Assembly: GCF_000276665.1 (NCBI RefSeq)
Contig: NW_004955470.1
Span: forward strand, 3,514,336-3,578,335
DNA length: 64,000 bases
Reading direction: 5' to 3'
DNA from: Chinchilla lanigera
Taxonomy: Eukaryota; Chordata; Mammalia; Rodentia; Chinchillidae
Made by a program: the position numbers and the translations under genes. Of this stretch, positions 63,521 to 64,000 are shown one piece after another (within the stretch, counting starts at the first letter, position 1; every line of letters begins with the position of its first letter). The notes below the pieces were generated by a model. That model ran no database searches, had not been told where the DNA came from, and saw only the letters and a list, made by a program, of their open reading frames with translations.

Positions 63521-64000
63521 CTCTCCTGGTTCCGTCCCCAGTATGAACCCAGACCCCTGCTCTGCCTCAGACCACTGGTGCGCACTTGGGTGCATCTCTT
63601 GAGCTTCAGTCTCTCCACCTTGGGATCCGTTGAAGGTGGACTTCAGCTGGAACAGGAGTCCTAAGTACTAGTAGATGAGACAGAGGTTAGGTTGTCAAGC
63701 ATAAGAAACCCAGAGGCGGGAGTGCACCGGTTCTGAATGGCAGCTCGAGTCATCAGACCCCAGGAACCTGTGTCTTCCCCGGGGAAAGCCATTGCCACTC
63801 GATCCCAGGACCTCCATTTATACCCCCTTCTCCATCCATCAAGGGTATCAAAGCACACTGGGGCCCTAACAGAATTAGGGCTCTGTCAGGGAGGAAGCGG
63901 GGAGCGGAGATATGGAGTCTACACATCCGGAAGTCTCTGATGTTACTTCCTTCCCGCTGGGCCTGACAGGGTAAAGCCAGGTAATCTTTGGAAAGCAACT

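Larger units (their letters stand above)
41497..64000. other. KCNIP3: KCNIP3 intron 2 (to window edge), containing an alternative first exon
   Basis: Intronic relative to the long transcript. It holds a CpG-rich patch at 44.7-45.4 kb, the probable alternative first exon at 46.8 kb, LTR and SINE copies, and L1 pieces at 55.3-56.5 kb. I recognise nothing in 41920-43000, 47000-48390, 48770-50100, 51000-52150, 53250-55170, 58530-60980 and 63530-64000. The EF-hand exons were searched for in all plus-strand frames and not found. Confidence 0.7.

Overview
This window is mammalian nuclear DNA, almost certainly from a non-murid rodent. It has long introns with GT..AG borders, microsatellites, 7SL-derived B1 SINEs, tRNA-derived ID SINEs and fused B1-dID composites, with no B2/B4-type SINEs recognised. 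Several ID copies keep clean target-site duplications and A-tails, so that family was active recently. B1-dID composites point to a squirrel-related, castorid or hystricomorph lineage; I cannot name the species from sequence alone.

Layout: 1-10.3 kb is intergenic. It holds SINEs, LTR fragments and a decayed tandem-repeat block with young ID insertions in and beside it. 10.69-22.78 kb holds a complete PROM2 (prominin-2) gene on the + strand: 23 coding exons reconstruct to 2,505 nt (834 codons plus stop), the length I know for human prominin-2. A 3' UTR exon follows at about 22.97 kb. 23.9-31.1 kb is intergenic, with a solo LTR and an inverted copy of a repeat also found at 0.9-1.67 kb. From 31.18 kb to the right edge lies the 5' part of KCNIP3 (calsenilin/DREAM/KChIP3) on the + strand: exon 1 (start codon 31267), exon 2 (41331-41496), and a probable alternative first exon (46841-46961). 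Exon 3 and the EF-hand exons were not found and should lie beyond 64 kb. The PROM2-KCNIP3 order and orientation match human 2q11.

The two genes are independent. Prominin-2 is a five-span glycoprotein of plasma-membrane protrusions in epithelia. KCNIP3 is a neuronal calcium sensor that modulates Kv4 channels and represses transcription at DRE sites.

The most interesting observations concern KCNIP3. (1) An 82-codon ORF begins 88 nt upstream of the main ATG, crosses the exon 1/exon 2 junction in another frame and overlaps most of the exon 2 coding sequence. (2) An apparent extra first exon encodes an N-terminus resembling a KChIP1/KChIP4 variant and ends in exactly the phase needed to join exon 3. 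(3) A triple DR1 nuclear-receptor array lies about 480 bp upstream of that exon. No CRISPR array, operon or bacterial-type system is present. All calls come from reading the sequence and from remembered family features; no database search was run.
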